Position numbers and translations under genes: made by a program
Notes under the pieces: generated by a model
Database searches by the model: none
Told to the model about the DNA's origin: nothing
What the model saw: the letters and a program-made list of their open reading frames with translations, nothing else
Source: Gibbula magus
Lineage: Eukaryota; Mollusca; Gastropoda; Trochida; Trochidae
DNA length: 64,000 nt
Direction: 5' to 3'
Assembly (NCBI GenBank): GCA_936450465.1
Contig: OW388291.1
Location: forward strand, 82,101,436-82,165,435
In this document: piece by piece, positions 59,701 through 64,000 of the stretch
How positions within the stretch are numbered: position 1 is the stretch's first letter
Layout: the number at the start of each line of letters is the position of its first letter

Positions 59701-62700
59701 TACAAGGCTTTTATCAGAAATATGACGTTCACCTCCAATATAATTGGATAATTATTAGATTTTAAAATTAGAAACATATAAGCATCGGGCTGTATAGTTC
59801 AGTGTTCAGACACTTTGCTAATCTCTTGATTGCTGTATACTTAATACTGTTTTAGTCAACCTTGTGATAAGTTGCTGCTGTTGTAATGACCTCCCTGCGC
59901 TTCTTTGTACAGCAATGTTTTTTTTAAATCAGGCAATCACAATAGAAAGTCTTTCAGCTAATGGCAGAAATATTGACCATGAAGCAATAATCAATAAATA
60001 ACCTACTCTAGTGCTGTTTTGTTGGGACTGGCTGGCTGGAACATTTATTTTAATGTTATCAGTGTGTGCATCAACTTGCTCATAATGATAATTCTTTCTT
60101 GTGTCCATTCATAAGGGTAGGTCTTGCTTGTGTCAAAGTTTCTAATTTTGAGAGATGTCTTCAGTTCGAGTTGGCCTCATGGAATCTGTAAACTGTAAAC
60201 TGGCATAGAGTGGTAATGGTGCATGGACCCAATGCACAAACTAGTGTGAACAACATGTGGAGAAAAGTAACAGTGAACACAGACCCAACGTACATTCAAC
60301 ATGTGTTTCAGGAGGGAAGAAGAAACGATTATTGATTAGATAAACTAAGGTCAATGTATGACAACGTGTAATGGGTTATAGGCTGATGTTATTAAGTCAT
60401 CAAAGGATACTATAGAAGGTGAATAGAAATGTATTGTTGTTGACTAAGTAAATTTGTGAAAGCGGAGATAGCAGTTTTATGGTGGTAATGACAATGTACT
60501 GAACAGTTAAACATTTATAAACTACTATATGCAAAGCTTTAACGGTGAAATAGAAACCAGTGACAGCTGTCTTAAAGGAACGGACATTCAGTGCGTAATA
60601 AATTATGTTATTTTTTTCGAAAAGTTCTGATTGTACTAACAATTTAATTCTAGTCGATTTAGTATATGTGCCTTGGTTGGTGTACGTCAATTAGTCAAAC
60701 GTAATTTTGGAAACTTATCTATAAAAAGAAAAAAGAAAAATATGGGTTGGTAATATCTGAAGGGTAAATAATTACTATGCCTGTGAATGAGCAGTGTAGT
60801 TTCAGTGACTGCGCATGTTTGGCTGTTGTTCAATTTTCATTGGAAACAAATAATTATCACACATTTTGCAAATGGTAATGAATACAAATGCATGTCAAGT
60901 AAAATTACTTTAATCAGGACGTATCATTTTATCAATACGCATACACAGAACCTCTGGTCTATTGAATATGTAAAATAATAAAATAAATTATTCAATATCA
61001 ATAAAATATCACTTTGAAACAGTCAGACTGGAATGATTGCTTCATTTTCTCGCCAGTTAAGAGTTTAAAGTTGAGGCAAATTCGAGCTTCAGTCAATTTG
61101 TCTTGATCTGGAAGATACAAGTTTTGCCAGATAATTCTTTGTAAAGTAAGGTTAGTTTAATCTCTTGTGGACTTTATGAATAACAATGAAGATCAGCGAT
61201 AGATCAAAGTGAATTCTGGACAAAAAGTGTAAGTCTTAACACATTTATTCATCAGAGAAAAGAGAAACCCTTATGTCTGAATAATATATTAATCATTTGA
61301 AATTTTAATTTGAGACTTTAAACCATTTTCAGTTTTTTTCCCAGTCTTCTGGAACCAATCTTAGCCTGATCTTGCTATTTGTCATATGCGTCATTCCATG
61401 GTCGACCATGCATCTAGTTTAAACATATTAATTTAATATTTTTACAATATTAATACTACCTTTAATTCTAAAACAAAAGCATCTTAAAATTAAAGGAAAA
61501 TGCGTCTAATTATCAAAATTATAGGAATTGTACTTTCAAAATGAGATAAAAAGAAGATACTAAACAATTTATTGATTAATACCACATTTATGGAATCAGT
61601 AAAGGGACTGCTATTCAATAAACGAAAGTGAGTTGGAGGTCGATACCTGTCGCAAGTTAACTATTCTATTGATTACTCCCTTATTTAAACCAATCAAAAG
61701 TTAAATATAATGTGAGTGGTGGCACATGATCCTGTGCATAGCTCAGTCGACCACCAATGAATTTCAACAACAACGGGCAGGGCTCGCTGGATTGGTGGGT
61801 TACCCGTCCATTGCTGAATACAAATTGAGATTTTGAAGGGTGATTCCCTGCCCCACACTGAGACATGAGTTCACAGGCTCATGGTGTCACATTGGACAAG
61901 GGACTTTATTCGAAGTGTGCCTCTGTTCACTTAGCAGTACAATTGAGTACCTGGTTTGGAAGTGAACGCAATGTGACTGACCTTTGAGCGCCTTAATTGG
62001 TAGCCCAGGTTGCATACTCCAAGGGAAATTTATAATGAAAAAGGAACAATGTTGGTCCGTATACCAGGGTAATACTATGTGTAGCACTTTGTGTTGTGGA
62101 TTCAGCGCCATATAAGTATCCTCATTATCATCATTAGGTCTTCAGACGAAAGTCTGGAAGACCTACTGTTATTATCCTGATTATTATTATACATTATTTC
62201 ACATGAATTTTGTGGACTTTTCAGTAAATAATTGGCGAAGCCGATTTTCATGAAATTTGCAGCCTCTTGGCTGAAATTGAAACAATTGAAAAACATCCCG
62301 ACTTCCGGTTCCGGTTTGTGGATTATGGCCCTTGGAAAATTCGAATTTAAACATGGGTAAAAAATTCAAAATGCACCTTTCTAAAAGATCCTCTATAGGA
62401 TTCTGAACAAAAAAATGTTTTTTTTCACAGTTGTCCAAAAATAAAAAAAATAAGTAAAATCGTGAACTTAAAGTGCAGATTTATGATTTTTTCAGTGAAA
62501 AAAGATACATATATTATGTACAGGAATCAATAATAAAATGGCTCACGTATAGTCCGATTGCCGGTCTGTAGAAATGTTGATAAATTGACATTGTTCAAGA
62601 TTTAATTTTTTCACATGGGCAAATATTTCAAAATGCATCTAGAGACTTGCTTTTGAGAGATTTTGATTTTCAGTAGAATAATTCGATTTTGACACAATTT

Positions 62701-62916
62701 AGTCAAAATGCACCTAGAGACTTGAAACTTGTTTCAAATGATAGGCAATGTTATTGTGACCAAAAAAGTCAACTACGATTTCTTCGTAGGTCATGTGGTT
62801 TAGCGGCCATTTTGATTTTCAAAATTTCTCGGTACCTAAAATTTAAAAAAAACCCATTAAAACATTGAACCAAATTCAAAGATGAGACGAACTAAGTACA
62901 CTAAATACACTGACAT
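56754..62916. repeat. Large tandem duplication, copy 2
   Basis: See copy 1. It contains block B'' (58630-61700), its internal 428-bp repeat, the SINE (61708-62136) and the AGGTCTTC element, which here continues past the duplicated part to 63031. Confidence 0.97.
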
Positions 62917-62979
62917 TCTTTGATCAAACATGCGGTCGAAAGTCAAAGCGGAAGCCTGAAAACTGCCGTGGCAGTCCTA

Positions 62980-63030
<51 letters not shown>

Positions 63031-63031
63031 A
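62137..63031 (+). mobile_element. Full AGGTCTTC..(ATT)n non-autonomous element
   Basis: Starts with the aggtcttc/gaagacct hairpin, ends aactgccgtggcagtcctag (a small hairpin), then about 17 ATT units at 62980-63031. The SINE and this element together interrupt block B'': text on the right (atcgctgatctgacgctcac, 63031) continues where 61700 left off relative to block B (20213). Mechanism and class unknown; no ORF. Confidence 0.6.
62980..63031 (+). repeat. (ATT)n microsatellite
   Basis: About 52 bp of uninterrupted TTA/ATT repeats at the 3' end of the AGGTCTTC element. Confidence 0.97.
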
Positions 63032-63259
63032 TCGCTGATCTGACGCTCACTTGCAAGTAGGTATCAACCAAATATGACCACGGCACTGACATTGAGACGT
63101 CATATTTAAACCATGACAATGTCATATTAACAACACACATTTAACACACGGTTTAATAACAGTGTAGATGAATTACACTTCATCAATTCTATATATCTTC
63201 AACAGTTGAGTAATAGAGGATACCAAAATGACCTTCCATGTAACACCATTTGTATTAAA

Positions 63260-63884
63260 CGAATTAATGATTTGGTGTAAAACGAGCAAAACATGCTAAA
63301 GGTCATTGACGGAAATGTCTAGTTAGAAATGAGAATCAGGTGGCAATAATTACTTTCAAGAAAAAAGTTATATCCGTTTGATTTCAAATACTGAAAATCT
63401 TCTCCGAATCGAAAGGTCATTTTAAAGATGACTGTAAGTTGATAACGATTTTATACAGATTCACATAAACAGTAGTCACCAATTTTGTTTACGAGTCTGA
63501 ATGTATTGCCGATCTTGACAGAACACGGTCACTGGTTTCACAGAAAATTGCAGGAAAATCAATGAAGCCGTTACTTCAGAACTCCTGGAATGTGGAAGTT
63601 AATAAAATAAAGTAAAACAAGTTCATTGATTTGCAACGTCTTTAAGAGAGATGCAACCTTTTGGTGTAGGTTGATGGTGGTGTTGGTATCTACACCTTCT
63701 AAATATCTTCACATCTTCTAAATATGATTCCGTTTGTTTGTCAATGATCACACACTTCCCCAATACCAGGCAGACACATGTTGAATATTATGTAACGCGG
63801 TTCTCACTGTGTGGTGCATATTTGATGAGTGTTGTGGATCAACATACATCATTATCATTATGTGCCAGGGCAACAAGCTACCCG
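63260..63884. other. Spacer, no gene recognised
   Basis: AT-rich; directly right of the end of block B''. Confidence 0.4.
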
Positions 63885-64000
63885 AGTAACACGGGTCATC
63901 CCTGACTAAACACATCTCCTAAATTAGCCCTTATTGACCCCATGTGAATATGTCTTGTCACCTCGCCTGGCTTCATGGGCTGTCTGTCAGCTTATACAGA
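63885..64000 (-). pseudogene. Decayed copy of the ZDHHC24-like last exon, cut by the window edge
   Basis: The minus strand from 64000 aligns to 46690-46590. It keeps the codons for QT.HE, RRGDKTYS and ANL, but the Gly of GQTT is a TGA, TTxE is changed to TAHE, and a one-base insertion follows KTYS, shifting the frame. It is therefore a pseudogene. It shows the palmitoyltransferase exon was duplicated together with surrounding non-coding blocks. The rest of it lies outside the window. Confidence 0.7.

Noticed and set aside
1..64000. rRNA genes, prokaryotic operons, ribosome binding sites or replication origins
   Set aside because: No such sequence was seen, and the window is clearly from a eukaryotic nuclear genome.

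Overview
This is an AT-rich, repeat-dense piece of an animal nuclear genome. It most likely comes from a bivalve mollusc. Evidence: introns with GT..AG borders, TA- and TTAA-flanked DNA transposons, tRNA-derived SINEs, and two repeat families typical of bivalve genomes (the 'CTCATC..GGCCTGA' terminus next to a GGAC minisatellite, and the 'gcgggggata' hairpin next to a TCCG minisatellite). The species cannot be fixed from the sequence. Almost all recognisable coding sequence belongs to mobile elements. The only host-type coding sequence recognised is the last exon of a ZDHHC24-like palmitoyltransferase on the minus strand near 46.4-46.9 kb, plus a decayed copy cut by the right edge.

Layout. 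0.27-1.3 kb: GTCACGGGG-type tandem array. 2.4-5.1 kb: paralogous block A, with its partner A' at 42.3-47.3 kb. 5.3-5.7 kb: TTAA-flanked MITE. 6.09-7.38 kb: full-length mariner with one frameshift. 7.8-10.15 kb: 5'-truncated L1-like LINE. 11.18-16.76 kb: the most unusual object, a composite element bounded by inverted arrays of a 21-bp repeat. It carries a two-exon DD35E integrase-type transposase on the plus strand and an intact HECT C-lobe (ubiquitin-ligase-like) ORF on the minus strand; each is preceded by an array that ends at a TATAAAA box. 16.8-20.45 kb: paralogous block B, with partners at 52.5-55.5 kb and 58.6-63.3 kb. 22.9-25.5 kb: bivalve repeat element with a 152-bp tandem array. 28.8-29.5 kb: MITE. 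30.3-30.7 kb: second copy of the GTCAC family. 31.4-32.1 kb: local duplication with a SINE insertion. 33.9-37.97 kb: BED-finger hAT element of four exons with a single homopolymer frameshift. 41.1-41.7 kb: Penelope-like remnant (GIY-YIG end). 42.0-45.5 kb: SINEs and a palindromic transposon inside block A'. 50.58-62.92 kb: about 6.17 kb repeated in tandem at about 99.9 percent identity.

Many insertions can be dated against each other because paralogous blocks give near-empty sites. The window also records several transposases with only one or two lesions. The integrase plus HECT element is the best candidate for a little-described mobile system: both of its convergent genes appear to be driven from the terminal arrays.
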